Assembly: GCA_031308135.1 (NCBI GenBank)
Contig: JAHLJT010003656.1
Span: 50,328,421 to 50,392,420, forward strand
Source of the DNA: Acheta domesticus
Taxonomy: Eukaryota; Arthropoda; Insecta; Orthoptera; Gryllidae
Reading direction: 5' to 3'
DNA: 64,000 nt
Position numbers and translations under genes: made by a program. A model generated the notes under the pieces. That model was not told the DNA's origin. It searched no databases and was given only the letters and a program-made list of their open reading frames with translations. Positions 35,704-46,775 of this stretch are shown piece by piece (within the stretch, counting starts at the first letter, position 1; every line of letters begins with the position of its first letter).

Positions 35704-37476
35704 TACACTCATCGTCATAAAAAAAGCTGAGCCCAGAAGAACGTGGCGAATTGAGATTATTGTTGACAGGCAGATAGAGGGTACTATTATTACGAAATGT
35801 TTACACTTTCACATTTGCAAGACCAACATTTACTGCGCTATATGGCCACAGACGGTATATGTTAGTATAGCATGCGGTCGCCATGTTGGCGAACACACGC
35901 GCCCAGGCGTCGCTGCATGGAGTTTTACAGGTCTCAAATGGAGTCGTGTGCTAGTCCATCCCATGCAGCTTGCATCTCACCGAGCTGTTCTTGCAGATTG
36001 GTGGGTAGGGATGGGACCCTGATCACACACACCATGGCACCCCAAATATTCTCGATCGAGGAGATGTCTGGCGATGAGACTGGCCATGGCAGAGTAAGGC
36101 ATGCTCGGGAGATGGCTGTGGTATGCGGACGCGCGTTTTCTTGTTGAAATAGGGCTTGGGCGTGGGCGTTCACGACCGGCAGGGCCACCGGTTGAAGGAT
36201 CTTTTGACTACCGTGCGGCTAACACGGGGCCTCCGCGGAACACTAACGGTGAATGGGCACCATGGGATATCGCGCCCACACCATCACACCAAGCTGACGG
36301 GACGTGTGATGGGATACCAGGATACAGTTTCCCTGATCCATTGAGCAAATGCTGAGATGGCCCCTTGATTTGCTTCTGGACGTAAATGTAGCTTCACTGT
36401 GCGCACGTTTTGTTGAGCACTCCTTTTGCTTGTAGTTCATTTACAGTTGAAATTGATTTTCTATAACTCAGGAAAAAACATTTTTCAAAGATCTTTATTT
36501 TTCTAAAATAATTATGTTCTAAATTCATTTTTTCGTTATTTTTTTGTTTTTTTTTAATAAAATTTCTGACCCTCAAGAAAATGTGCGCAGATAAATTTCT
36601 TTCCCCACACGTCATATACAGTTTTTACTGTTTTTTGACAAATAAATAAATAAATAAATACCACAAACCGCTTGTCGTGCCGCTCCCCACTGCGTCTCCA
36701 GGCACGAACCCGGTGGTCGGCGCCATCAAGGCAGAAGCGAGACTCGGCGCTGAAGATGACCCGCTGCCAGTCTGCATGACCTCAGGTCCATCGTTCTCGA
36801 CACCAGGCGAGTCTGTAGCGACGTTGCTGGGGTGTGAGTGGCAGGCGTACTAACGGTCGGCGTGTGGTGAACCCTGCTTTGTGCAACCGCTTGCCAATGG
36901 TATTGGCACTTACAGGTCGTGACAGTGCATTCAGCACAGCCCGCTGAATAGCACCTATCGTTGCCGTTGGATCTGTTCGCGAGTGGCGGGCAATCCGTCG
37001 GTCCTCCCTCTTCATGGTGCCTGGCAGATGTCCAGATCCTTCATTTCGTATGTTAGTGCCTTCCTCATTCCATTGCTGCCAACAGCGGACGATGTTGGTG
37101 TCTCTATGACCGGTGTGGCGTGCAATACGGCGACAGGACTAACCAGCCTTCCGCACACCCACTATGCGGCCCCTCTCAAACGCGTCTAACTCGACAAACT
37201 GGCTGTCTCAAGCGTCGCTGAGGCATAGTGTACGTGCAGGTGATCCTCTGTAGACGCCACCCTATCTCGGAATGGCCGGCGCGCCTGTTTGAGGCTCTTT
37301 TATCTAGACCGCAAGGCACAACGTCACGCACCTACCTCTGACCCCCCCCCCCAGTGCACGGCAGACCGTGAAAACGAAATCATTGGCTTAGTGAATGGTG
37401 TGCAAAATACCCACAGAGTTTGTAGCGGATCAGTGGGGTCCTTCGGGGTGCAGCTTTGTTTATGACGATGAGTGTA
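35704..37476 (-). mobile_element. Tc1/mariner-like element, decayed
   Basis: Inverted ends TACACTCATCGTCATAAA (35704) and its complement ending at 37476, with TA outside both. On the minus strand 37015-36782 encodes the paired-like/HTH region (R-E-D-R-R-I-A-R then R-R-P-L-V-R-L-P-L-T) and 36188-35934 the DDE end (Q-E-N-A-R-P-H-T, L-P-W-P, S-P-D, I-E-N-I-W). A roughly 270-bp AT-rich stretch (about 36380-36655, ending in (AAAT)n) interrupts it, and the frame is shifted. Confidence 0.82.
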
Positions 37477-39050
37477 TATGGGACTATATTGGCAACGCTG
37501 CCTCTGCAAGTGAAGCCAAGTGGGAGAAGGTAAGATGGCGGCGCGCGCAACTCTCGACTTCACTTACAAGGGCATTAATGGCATTGGAAACATAGTTTTA
37601 TAACATCAATAAATAATCATTTATTACCGTACCTAATAATTCCTGTAAATTATGTTTTAGCAGCTAGAAAATTACGAGCTAGTTTAATCATGTGACAGGC
37701 AACCATGAGTACAAATACTGTATTTTTTCATTCAACGTACGGACATGAGACAGTGAAGTTGTCATTTCCACTTATTTTTTAACTTTGCTTCTAAGGAATT
37801 CGCCTTAATGACTTTGCGTCGTATCATCAATTGTTAGGGAAATAATACATCTAATTTTGATCTTTCAACTGTTTATTGATTGAACTAAATAAGATCGCTC
37901 CAGTTGTTTTCTGCAACGCTCAGAAATGTGTAATACGTCAAGTATTAGAACGCAATTGAGGTTATCAATGCGCAATTCTCAAGAATACAGTGAAATATTT
38001 CAAGTGTCACTCGCCAAAGGAAATATTGAAATGATTAAAATTCAACTTATCAGACAATGAATCACTTTGTTGCAACCAATCTTCGTAACTCTAAAAGAAA
38101 GTTTTAGAATACAACTCATCTACCTTGCACGCATACAACGCTTCAGAACGAGGTGATAGTAAGATGGTGTCACACTCAATTCCTTGGCTTCAGTGCTATC
38201 GTAACGTATAGCATAGGCATTGACAATCTATGTACTTCATATTTCTGAGCTTCATATTTGTGAGCAGGGTTGCCAGATTGGGCGGAGTTCCTCTTTTTGG
38301 GCTGGAAAACGGCTGTCTTTCGCGGGACAAAAATTGACTTCGCGGAAAGTAGATCGAGTACCGTGAACCTGAGCCAACTGTTTCAACGATCAAGAAGTAT
38401 CCATTCTGGCCACAGAGTTCAGTGTTTCTGGTTTAACTCCTGTACCATATGGTAGATGGTGCCACACGAGTTTCCTGTCCTATCCTATATTCTCCATGGT
38501 CATACCTTCAGATGGCTTTGATTTTCTGTTTATTTGGGATTATATAAGTGTAAACATTAAAAATGAAATAGCTGATACAAGCAACAAAAATTAAATGTGG
38601 AAAAATGATCAAAATGATAACTTAAAGAGGATGTATGTCATAAAGATATTTTATTTTCAGAAAAATGCATTGTAAGTAAGTATATCGACCCCCAAGTTAT
38701 CAATTCACAATAAAAATGGAAAAAATGCCAAAAACCTTGTCAACACTTTTTTGGGACTTTGTATCTTATTATTGTAAGTATATCTCTTGTTTATATCACT
38801 TTCATTCGTATGTACTCATATTTAGAAGCAGTCAATTTTGAACAATGTTTTTAAGTATAGATTATTATAATTTTGTATATAATTATCTTTTTGAATGGGT
38901 TATTTTGCTTGCATAGTTTTACAGTTTTTCCTGGTCTGTTATTATTGTGTAAATGTGATAAATTTCGGTTTATTTTCGAAGAAAGGATAATTTAGATAAC
39001 CAGTTAAGTGGAGATAGTGAGTAAAGTGAAGTCTACAAAAAGAAGTTAAG
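37477..39050. other. Intergenic between genes 1 and 2
   Basis: Upstream flank and presumed promoter of gene 2; no TATA or initiator could be assigned with confidence. A frame at 38276-38455 after a possible acceptor is unsupported. Confidence 0.5.
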
Positions 39051-39066
39051 ATGGAGAATCAAGCTC
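39051..39066 (+). CDS. Gene 2 exon 1 (start exon)
   Basis: ATGGAGAATCAAGCTC followed by a perfect GTAAGT donor, phase 1. It encodes M-E-N-Q-A plus one base; the split codon with exon 2 becomes His. The in-frame stop at 39027 and the lack of any other in-frame ATG make this the start. Confidence 0.7.
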
Positions 39067-42000
39067 GTAAGTACACAAAGTAGAAATTGGACAAATCTAT
39101 GCAATAGTTAACGTATAAATGTCAGTATTTAAAACATGAAAAATCGTAGGCCACATAGAAGTAGAGACTCACCATTAAATAATGTGCAATAAAGTCTGGA
39201 TAAATGAGCACTTTTATCAATTATATAACTCTTTCTCAAAACATATTTCTTACTTCCTGATCCTTCCATCTGATGATCATGAAACGAACTTCCATCACAT
39301 AAAAGTGACAGAATGAAATTAAAGAATAGATTAAAGAAGAAACAATTACATATTATAAATAAATACTAATTTCAATAATAACAACTCATAACTAGAAATA
39401 CATATTGATTTTAATATGAAAGTTTATATGAAATTAGCGCTAGTTTTATATACCTCTATTATAGACTCGACGTTTGTACCTGAAAATAAATTTAAACTAG
39501 TGGAGCCCGGCAGACGTTGTTGTATTCTTTATCTTCCTTTCTCCTTCCTTCTCCCTTTCTCCCCCCGTCTGTCTCATCACGCTCTCTCTCCGTCTCTCTC
39601 TCTCTTCGTCCCTCATTCCGCGTCTCTCTGTCCCTTTGTCAGTTTGTCTGACTCTGTGTGTGTGTGTCTCTCTCTGTCTCTGCCTCTCTCTTCTTAAATC
39701 GATTTTCAGTAGAATTTCATTACTTTCTCTATACTAGGAATATTAATACGTATCGAGAAAGTAAAAAGAGCGAGTCTTTGATTAAAAATGGCGAAGATTT
39801 CATTTTCGTTGAACTCTCTGAATTTTCGAAAACTGCAAAAGTTATAAATATTTCGAAAAATATGTGCTGTTGTAGTACCAATAGTTTCATCTAATTTAGG
39901 ACATTAAAACGTGTGAGTGCTTTCCATCTTACAACGATTTTGATAATTGTTTAGATATGGAAGTTAATTTGGACGAAGGTCAACCAAAGAAACGCGGTCA
40001 AATACCTTGGGAGCCAGTAGAAGTCTCAAAGCGTCCAACCTACAAAGATCCTGTGAAAATAACTTTATTCGTATCCGAAGGTAAAGGGGCGCTTATGGAA
40101 GGGGTAGAGGAGTCTCCTGCGCCCGAGTCGTTTGACTGGCGTCTCAGAAGGAAACTGCTGTCCCGGAAAGAGCGAAAAGAGTTAGAAAGATTCACTGGAA
40201 TTAAGTGCTCGGGAAAAGATGAAGAGCCGTTACGAGTGTTCGACGAGGAAGATGGTCCAGCGAAACTGACGAATAAAGAAATGAGAAAGAGAAAGAAACG
40301 CGAGAATATGGATCCAGCTGAAGCGATGGAGGAAACAATAAATGAATGGCAAAAGAACCATCCTGGTTTCCGCGCTCTTATGAAACCCAAGGAATGGAAA
40401 AATAGTCCGGCCATCCTGCGGTTGCGACAGGCATTGGGTCTGCCTTTATTCAGTCCTGAAGGTACATAAGTTGAGAATAGTAAATTATGTAACGATGATG
40501 TAATGATGGGTATGAATGCACGAGTGTGATGTTACAATACGAGCGAGAAACATCGCAAGGAGTATCATAAACTTCACACGAACGTATTAATACCCTTTAC
40601 ATCGAGTTTCATTTGACATTTTTTTCTACGACTTTTTTAAGTTAAACTTTTACATTGAGTCGTTTCGTGACAGTTCAGCCAAGGCCACCTAGCGAACAGC
40701 AGGTATGATACGAGAGTTAACCATTTCACATAAAAGCCTGAGTATACACAGGATTTAATTTTTTCAAACATTTAAAAGCCCGAGTACACTCGTGTTCTTT
40801 TCCAAGGTGTGGTAAACTTAAGTTAAAACCCAAATATACTCGTTCACAGCAGCCAGTTCAATAGGAGCCCGCAAGAGAGTATGCAAATGCAATGCCTAAT
40901 GTTATTGAGGTAGTTTCGTGTACTAATGTTGGTGGGAATGTCAGCTGCAGTCGAGACTGGCAGTGTGTGAAAGACACACTCTCCTAGTAAAGTAAACGTA
41001 TTTGATCTGATTCTACCATGCGGGATATGCAGTCGAGTACAACATGCAAAGGGAAAGAAAGCAAGGCGTGAATCCATACATATATAGAGTATTGTCACGT
41101 CTCTCTCTGTGTAGGTCCATGTTTCAAAGCATACTACACCGCTACGAATATTTGAAGGTGGTGGTCAAAAGTAGAAAGAGCATATTTTACTCCATTGTGT
41201 TAAAAATGAATAGCTTTGGAAGTTATTTTCTTAACAAAAATATTACTTCCTAACGTATAAACTATTTCTAGGTACATACTACTAATTATGTACATGAACG
41301 AGTACATTCAGGTTTTTAAAATCCACATTATTTAAAACTTCATTATTGTGACTTAAAGTGCGTAATTTTAAAAATAATTGTAGTTATCAGTATTCGAACT
41401 AAAAATGTAATATCAATAATAAAAAAATTGGAAATTTTTGGAATGTCTTTCGTCTCGAAATTGGTAACTTAACCTTACAGTGGGCGCGCGGGCATAAATT
41501 GTACAAGAGAAGATTTTTTTACATTTGCCGTAAACTCATTTTTTGCAAAGACGTCGGCTTTCTTGGTATTCCTTGCAGGTATCTTTAGTGATGCATTCCT
41601 GCAGCCGTTGTTTAGTTTCCACGCAATATTCAATTTTTGTAAGGCTCTATTCGGAATAAAAGTATAGTGACGTTAGCTTTACACTGCACACTTGCTGTTG
41701 TTCTAAAATAGTGTATTATAATTTGGCCTAATCGAAATTTTGTGTAAAATATCCAGAGAAAGAATTCATGTGAATGAAATTCTGAATATTCTACAAGAGC
41801 TGTCTGATCGTGAGGAAGATCGTTTATTTGATAGAGATAATTTAAGTGACCTGAGTATTGAAAACAGTCGAGCATCACCACAATACTGGATCGGAACAAG
41901 AGCTTTCTGATTAGTATCAGAAAGCGAATGTTTCTACACGGATATGTTTTCTGGTAGTAAACAGTATTCTTGGACATTGCAATGCGACATAAAATTGCAT

Positions 42001-45000
42001 TTTTTCTACAGTTTCTTTGTTTTATTCAGGATTATTGAATAAAGTAAAATTTTCGACACGCGCCTGCTGGCGTGAAAAGTTTTGTGCGCACTCGTTGGAA
42101 GGTTAAGGCTACGGTCAGAGTGGATCCGTATTCAGCCGAATTCGCGTTCGGCCGAACACACCCGTTTACGTCCGAATATTTCAAATCCTCGCTAGAGTAC
42201 AGGCAAGGTCACATTGCATCCGACAAGTTCTGACGAACATGGCCGAACTTCGAAGTCGGTAGACTGATATCAAATGAATTTGATTTATTCCGCCGATCTG
42301 AGCTTCAGGAGATGGATGTTGAAAAGCTGGTTTCACTTGTACACGAACGTATTGTAAATATATGACATAACCGCGCATATGGGAATGGACAGTCGTTCCT
42401 CTATAGTAATGCATTTTCTAAAATTCGACCTTTTTGATTTTCAAGCAAAAGAAAGCAGAGCTCTCAGCAAGCAGTTGTAATCTCGCTTCCATTAGATGAC
42501 ACTTATACTCAATAATTCAGGGATAGATGTCTATTGCAGTCGGATGCAGTGTGACACTTAGGTCGACAGAATCAGTCGGCCATTCGAACTTGTCTTCTGC
42601 CGAAAACGGATCTACTGTGACCGTACCCTAAGCCAGAGGTGCACAAGCGCCCCATTTGAGCCCGTTCTTGGGGCGCCGAGAAGCCCGCGCCCCGCGCCCC
42701 ACGGGAACCAGGAAAGTTGGCCTAATCCCAGACGGCCGAGCTGTCCCATCACTTTATTGATCAGAATAATCGGTTCAAAGCTACGTGCGAGCGCGAATTT
42801 TTATTCACGGAGAGAAATGGAGCAACAACGCGTCTTGTATGTCAGAAGATGACGTCGGAGAAACAGTAACAGCAAAAAGTAAAGTAAACATTTAAAAAAG
42901 TATGGTCAAGTGTATTACAATTAGATATTTATGAACTAAATTCATTAAGTGTGTATTATTATTAACAATGATAAATGGTTAAATTTTCTATTCTTATAAT
43001 TTATATTACAAATATTTTCAAAATCAGTTGCAACAGTAAAGATTGACTGTGAAATGTGTGAAAAGTGTCGAACAATTTATTTTGAAATTATAGTAAACAA
43101 TCCCCCCTCTCCAGAAATGACATCCGTTATTTCAAGTTTTAGTTCAACACAATTCAACAAATTTCCGTCTTAAGAGCCGCAGGGCTTTCGTCCCACCGAG
43201 GGCTGGGGCAGCGGCCACTTGCCCCAAAAGCGAAAGTCTCTCGCTAGAAGTCGGTGGGGCGCGGAAGGACTGCCATGGCCGTCGTGGAGCGCGTTGCTGG
43301 GGCCCCTGATGAAGCCTGCCTTAAGCTCAGGGACTTTGCAACAAGCTTTTGGGTCCTAGGCTGTAAATTGTAATGGGCCTTTTGGGTCTAGTATAATTAA
43401 AGTACATCCAAACATAATTATGTCTTTGAATATTTATTTTATTAATAAATATTATTATTAAATAATAATAACATAGAATATACATTATATATAATAATGT
43501 AATACATTTGAAATTTTAAGGACAATAATTAACAATAATATATTGCTTTTAGAAACAATACGACAAACAATGTTTTATTTAAACGGTTTGGACAACTCTT
43601 AAATGTAATAAAATCATAAAGTTATATAGTCAGATTTTCTTCCAAATGAAAGGCCCTTGATTGAGAAACGTACTTTCTTAAAAGTACTTTTCTTAAGTGT
43701 GTCAATCTATGATAGAATAAAAAATATAAATATATTAATTTACTTTATGTGTATTTATTTAAAAGAGAGAAATTCTGTGTGAAGTTTAGAACATTTGCTT
43801 GTAAATCTTATTACGATTAGAATCCTATGAAAATTGAAAAAAAATTCTACAAATTTGTGGGTCCCCAAAAGTTCCGGGCTCTGGGCTGCAGCCTAGTGGA
43901 TACAATGGTGTCCATTAGGCTACATTATACAGGTGTCCGGGGAGGAAACGTCGAAACTTCGAAAATAAGCTCTTAAGACAATTCTAAGCATATTTTGTCT
44001 AATAAACTACGAGGATACACCGAATGGTTGAGCCGCAATAAGCACTCAAAAGTTGGTTTGAAAAATTGATTTCTAGGCAAAACTTTGCATTATAGAAGCA
44101 TAGAAACACTCCAGAAACATGTAAATTGTTTATTATTTACAAAAGAAATTAATATATTTGCTCAGGCAGAAAAATTAAGCGAGAAATAAAAAAGTAGCCA
44201 ATTTACCCAATTCAACTCCTTTTTTATTTCTAGCGTAGTAGTTTAGGCTGTATACATTGTATACTCAGCCTAGTGGATACAACGGCCCTGCCCTAAGCGA
44301 AGCAACCGCTACCGTCTCACGGCGCATGCGCGCGCGCGCCTCTCCCAGACGCGGCGAACGCGCGCGAGCGGGCGATGATCGAGGCGGCGAAGCGCGCGAC
44401 GCGCGACTTCCCGGTGTGCCACCCGCTGTGCCTGTTCGGGGTGAGCCCCAGCGCGCGCGCGCTGGCCGACGCCGAGGCCGACCTGCGCGCCAAGATGGGC
44501 GTGGCGGGCCGCGAGGTGTGCCGCGAGCTGGCGGCGAAGCGCTGCGACCTGCGCCAGCGCAGCCAGGCCACCGTGGTGGAGGAGTCGGTGGCCATCGAGC
44601 GCGACCGACGCAGCAAGAAGAAAAAGAAGAAGAGGAAGCGTCGCGGGTCGAGGAGGAGTCGCGGCGGGTCGCGGAGGGAAGAGGACGACTCCGACGAGGA
44701 CAGCGACGAGTCGCGCGGCGGGAGGAGCAGCAGGAGCAGGCGCAGCAAACGACGCGGTAGGAAGGGAAGCCCCGACCGCCGACGGGACTCGGACGAGGAC
44801 AGCGGCGAGTCGCCGGCGAGAGGCGCCAGGCGGAAGGACGCCGCCAAGCGAGGGCGCCGCCACGAGGAAGGGAGGTAGGGCGCCGATTACCTGGACACAC
44901 ACCTCAGAATAAATGTCAAACTAGTATAGTATTATGAAACTATGACGTAATGATGGTATTAACTACGAGTGTGATATTACGATACGAACGAGGAACGATC

Positions 45001-46382
45001 AAGTATCGTAAACGTCACACGAGTGTATTAATACCCATTACATCGAGTTTTATACGATACTTTTTCTAAGGATTTCATAAGTTAAACTTTTACGATGAAT
45101 AGTTTCATGGCAGTTGATTCAGCCAAGGCCACCTAGCGAACAGCGACCTAAATCTACCCTTGCAAGCTGCCGCAGGTGGCTGTGGTTACCTATCCGTCTG
45201 CGAGGGAGTACTCCTGTAGTCAAATAGGATCAAAGTTAAATTACAATCCACTTTATTTTAAATAATATACCACGGAAAATACTACTAATAAAAGAAATTA
45301 AAACTATTGATCATAGTATTATATCAAATACATTTTTAATGTACACAATCGAACGAAACATTCGCTCAAACGCTCCCCAATGATTAATGAAGTGTCATTA
45401 CTTGGTTTGCAAACTTCTCTGTGATTGGTCAAAAACCTGCATCATAATAAAAACTGTATCGAAATGACTATCATTATGCAACTGGTTGCAACCATCACAT
45501 GACAGCATTATACAATGGGAGTAGAAAAATAGCAGGTTAATTGGTTGGTTGGTTATAATATAATGATTATTGAAACAGGGAAAGCATTTTGAAGGTTTAG
45601 AAAATGCAACCAAAGTCATATTTAAGTCATATTTATGGTCATATTTTCATATTTTTTAGGTCAGGAATGTTTACATATTTCGAACATAAAATGTACAGGG
45701 ATAGATGTTTATGACATGTCATATATATTTTTCTTTGAGTTATTTCCATGAAAAATGTAAGATAAGCATGATTTTATCTACAATGATTAAAAGTCTCATA
45801 TACAGTCATAATTTGGCTTTTTACCCTTTGGTCATTTTTTGTTAATTCTTTATATTATGGTCATATTTTTGTATGAATTTTCTTATTTCTTGTCATCTTT
45901 TTTTATCTTTTTGATTCCATTTCCGTATACTTGCTTGAAGTCGTTTCAAAGAGATTTTTCATATTTTCTAATTGTCAGCTAATTACTTACAATTTTTACT
46001 TTCCCGTGTACATACAAACCAACAACCAACCCAACCAAAAAAATTCATCCCCAACGTTGAGTTGCTGCGCCGATGCGTTCGCAGGTCGAGGGGCAGCAAG
46101 AGTGGCGGCCGGAAGGCCAGCCGCACGAGCTTGGGTAGCGCGAGTAGCGGGCGCAGCGGGCGCAGCGGGCGCAGCGATCGCAGCCGGTCGCCGGGGAGGC
46201 GGCGGCGGGAGCGGCGGCGGGAGCGGGAGCGGGAGCGGGTGCGCGAGCGGGAGCGCAAGCGGCCGCGATGCGCCCCGGACGACATCCGCCGGAGCAGCTC
46301 CCCGTACCACCAGAAGTGCACGGAGTCCGGCCCGGGCACCGGCGGGCGCGTGCTGCGCCGCCACAAATCCTCCAAGCACTGA
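39051..46382 (+). CDS. Gene 2: basic RS-rich protein, 4 coding exons, paralogue of gene 3
   Basis: Exons 39051-39066, 39955-40461, 44349-44874 and 46085-46382 give 449 codons including the stop. The first two introns are phase 1, the last phase 2. An in-frame TGA at 39027 precedes the start ATG (gttaagATGG). Residues about 6-174 form a domain also present in gene 3: Trp24, Tyr35-Lys-Asp-Pro, a V-S-E-G-K-G-A-L-M-E-G stretch, Phe65-Asp-Trp67, F-T-G-I at 85-88, and an E-W-K-x-S-x-x-I-L-x-L-R end. Residues about 198-202 are Cys-His-Pro-Leu-Cys. From about 225 the protein is Lys/Arg, Ser-Arg and Asp/Glu-Ser rich to the end (K-H stop). A nuclear location is inferred from the long basic/RS tail. Exons 3-4 are very GC-rich, unlike exons 1-2 and gene 3. 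I do not recognise the family. Confidence 0.75.
39498..39705 (+). repeat. CT-rich repeat with ggagcccggcagacgttgtt edge
   Basis: Polypyrimidine tract (tctctctgtctctc) beginning with gagcccggcagacgttgtt. An inverted copy lies at about 47260-47525. In intron 1 of gene 2. Confidence 0.75.
39955..40461 (+). CDS. Gene 2 exon 2, shared domain
   Basis: Acceptor tgataattgtttag at 39954, donor GAAG|GTACAT, 169 codons, symmetric phase 1. It aligns along its length with gene 3 exon 2: Y-K-[DE]-P, the Gly-rich G-x-G-x-L-x-x-G stretch, F-x-W, T-G-[IL], and the terminal E-W-K-[NK]-S-x-x-I-L-x-L-R. An insert rich in acidic and basic residues (about 90-145) replaces the Lys/Glu/Asp linker of gene 3. There is a methionine right after the acceptor, so translation from ATG 39957 is a minor alternative. 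Confidence 0.8.
40488..40695. repeat. Hairpin-bearing repeat R210, copy 1
   Basis: About 210 bp shared with 44935-45145 (tacgagcgagaa, gtattaataccc, cagccaaggccacctagcgaacagc). Its left half is palindromic around an atcg centre. Lies 27 bp after the donor of gene 2 exon 2. Confidence 0.6.
42107..42628. mobile_element. PIF/Harbinger-like MITE
   Basis: Ends GGCTACGGTCA… and …TGACCGTACCC are inverted and flanked by TAA (42104-42106, 42629-42631), the 3-bp target type of PIF/Harbinger. 522 bp, in intron 2 of gene 2. No transposase frame. Confidence 0.7.
43906..44265. mobile_element. Insertion bounded by a 17-bp direct repeat, holding a truncated foldback element
   Basis: CAGCCTAGTGGATACAA occurs at 43889-43905 and 44266-44282. 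Between them lies about 290 bp matching the left arm of the 59283-59796 element (acaggtgtccggggagg…). It ends about 85 bp before exon 3 of gene 2. Confidence 0.5.
44349..44874 (+). CDS. Gene 2 exon 3, Cys-His-Pro-Leu-Cys and RS region
   Basis: Acceptor cgcgcctctcccag, donor GGGAG|GTAGGG. Starts in phase 1 and ends in phase 2. The first 70 residues are alanine-rich and helical-looking (A-M-I-E-A-A-K-R-A-T-R) with F-P-V-C-H-P-L-C. Then come K-K-K-K-K-K-R-K-R-R, R-R-S-R-G-G-S-R-R and D-D-S-D-E-D-S-D-E-S tracts. GC is extreme against the AT-rich intron on both sides; long open frames on the minus strand here are composition shadows. Confidence 0.75.
44935..45145. repeat. Hairpin-bearing repeat R210, copy 2
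   Basis: Second copy of R210, 60 bp after the donor of gene 2 exon 3, same orientation as copy 1. Confidence 0.6.
46085..46382 (+). CDS. Gene 2 terminal exon, Arg/Ser-rich tail
   Basis: Acceptor gatgcgttcgcag, phase 2, which restores Arg across the junction with exon 3. It encodes repeated S-G-R-S-G-R-S runs, an R-R-R-R-E-R-R-R-E-R-E-R-E-R block and a C-terminal part with S-P-Y-H-Q-K-C and R-R-H-K-S-S-K-H before TGA 46380-46382. The first AATAAA seen downstream is at 47017-47022. Confidence 0.75.
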
Positions 46383-46469
46383 CGAAGGCCGGAAGGAAGG
46401 TGAAACGACTTCGCCGGTGATTACCGTCCAATCTCTTTGTGGTCAATAACGTAGGCAAAGGCAGGCAAT

Positions 46470-46775
46470 GTGGATGATCTTGGCTGCCCGGGTGACGCCG
46501 CGTCGAAGGCTGTGTTACCGACGTGTCGTCGGCGTGACTACCTTCGCAGACCAGCCCTGAGGAAGACCACGGTAAGATGGTCGAAACGTCGGCAACACAG
46601 CCTTCGACGCGGCGTCACCGGACAGCCAAGATCATTCCTATAACAGCATTGCCGACGTTTCGACCATCTTACCGTGGTCTTCCTCAGGGCTAGTCTAGAA
46701 GTCCACGATTAGATGGTGGAAACGTCGGCAACACAGCCTTCGACGCGATGTCTCCCGGACAGCCAAGATCATTCA
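46470..46775. repeat. Nested palindromic repeat
   Basis: gatcttggctg at 46478 and cagccaagatc at about 46623 and 46760 alternate with cgacgtttcgaccatcttac and its complement, giving a palindrome followed by a third, partial arm. Lies in the 3' flank of gene 2. Probably a foldback element with an extra arm. Confidence 0.7.

Noticed and set aside
35501..36022. 173-codon frame
   Set aside because: Made by the 31-bp minisatellite running into the Tc1-like element; no gene content.
38270..38458. Open phase-1 frame after gagcag
   Set aside because: Weak acceptor, no donor, resembles dispersed repeat sequence (gttgccagattggg), placed between two complete genes.
42640..43320. Possible hAT element starting cagaggtgcacaagcgcccc
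   Set aside because: A right end with matching inverted repeat and 8-bp duplication could not be found.
44265..44902. Minus-strand frames of 176-211 codons
   Set aside because: Shadows of gene 2 exon 3; no splice or start context, composition-driven.
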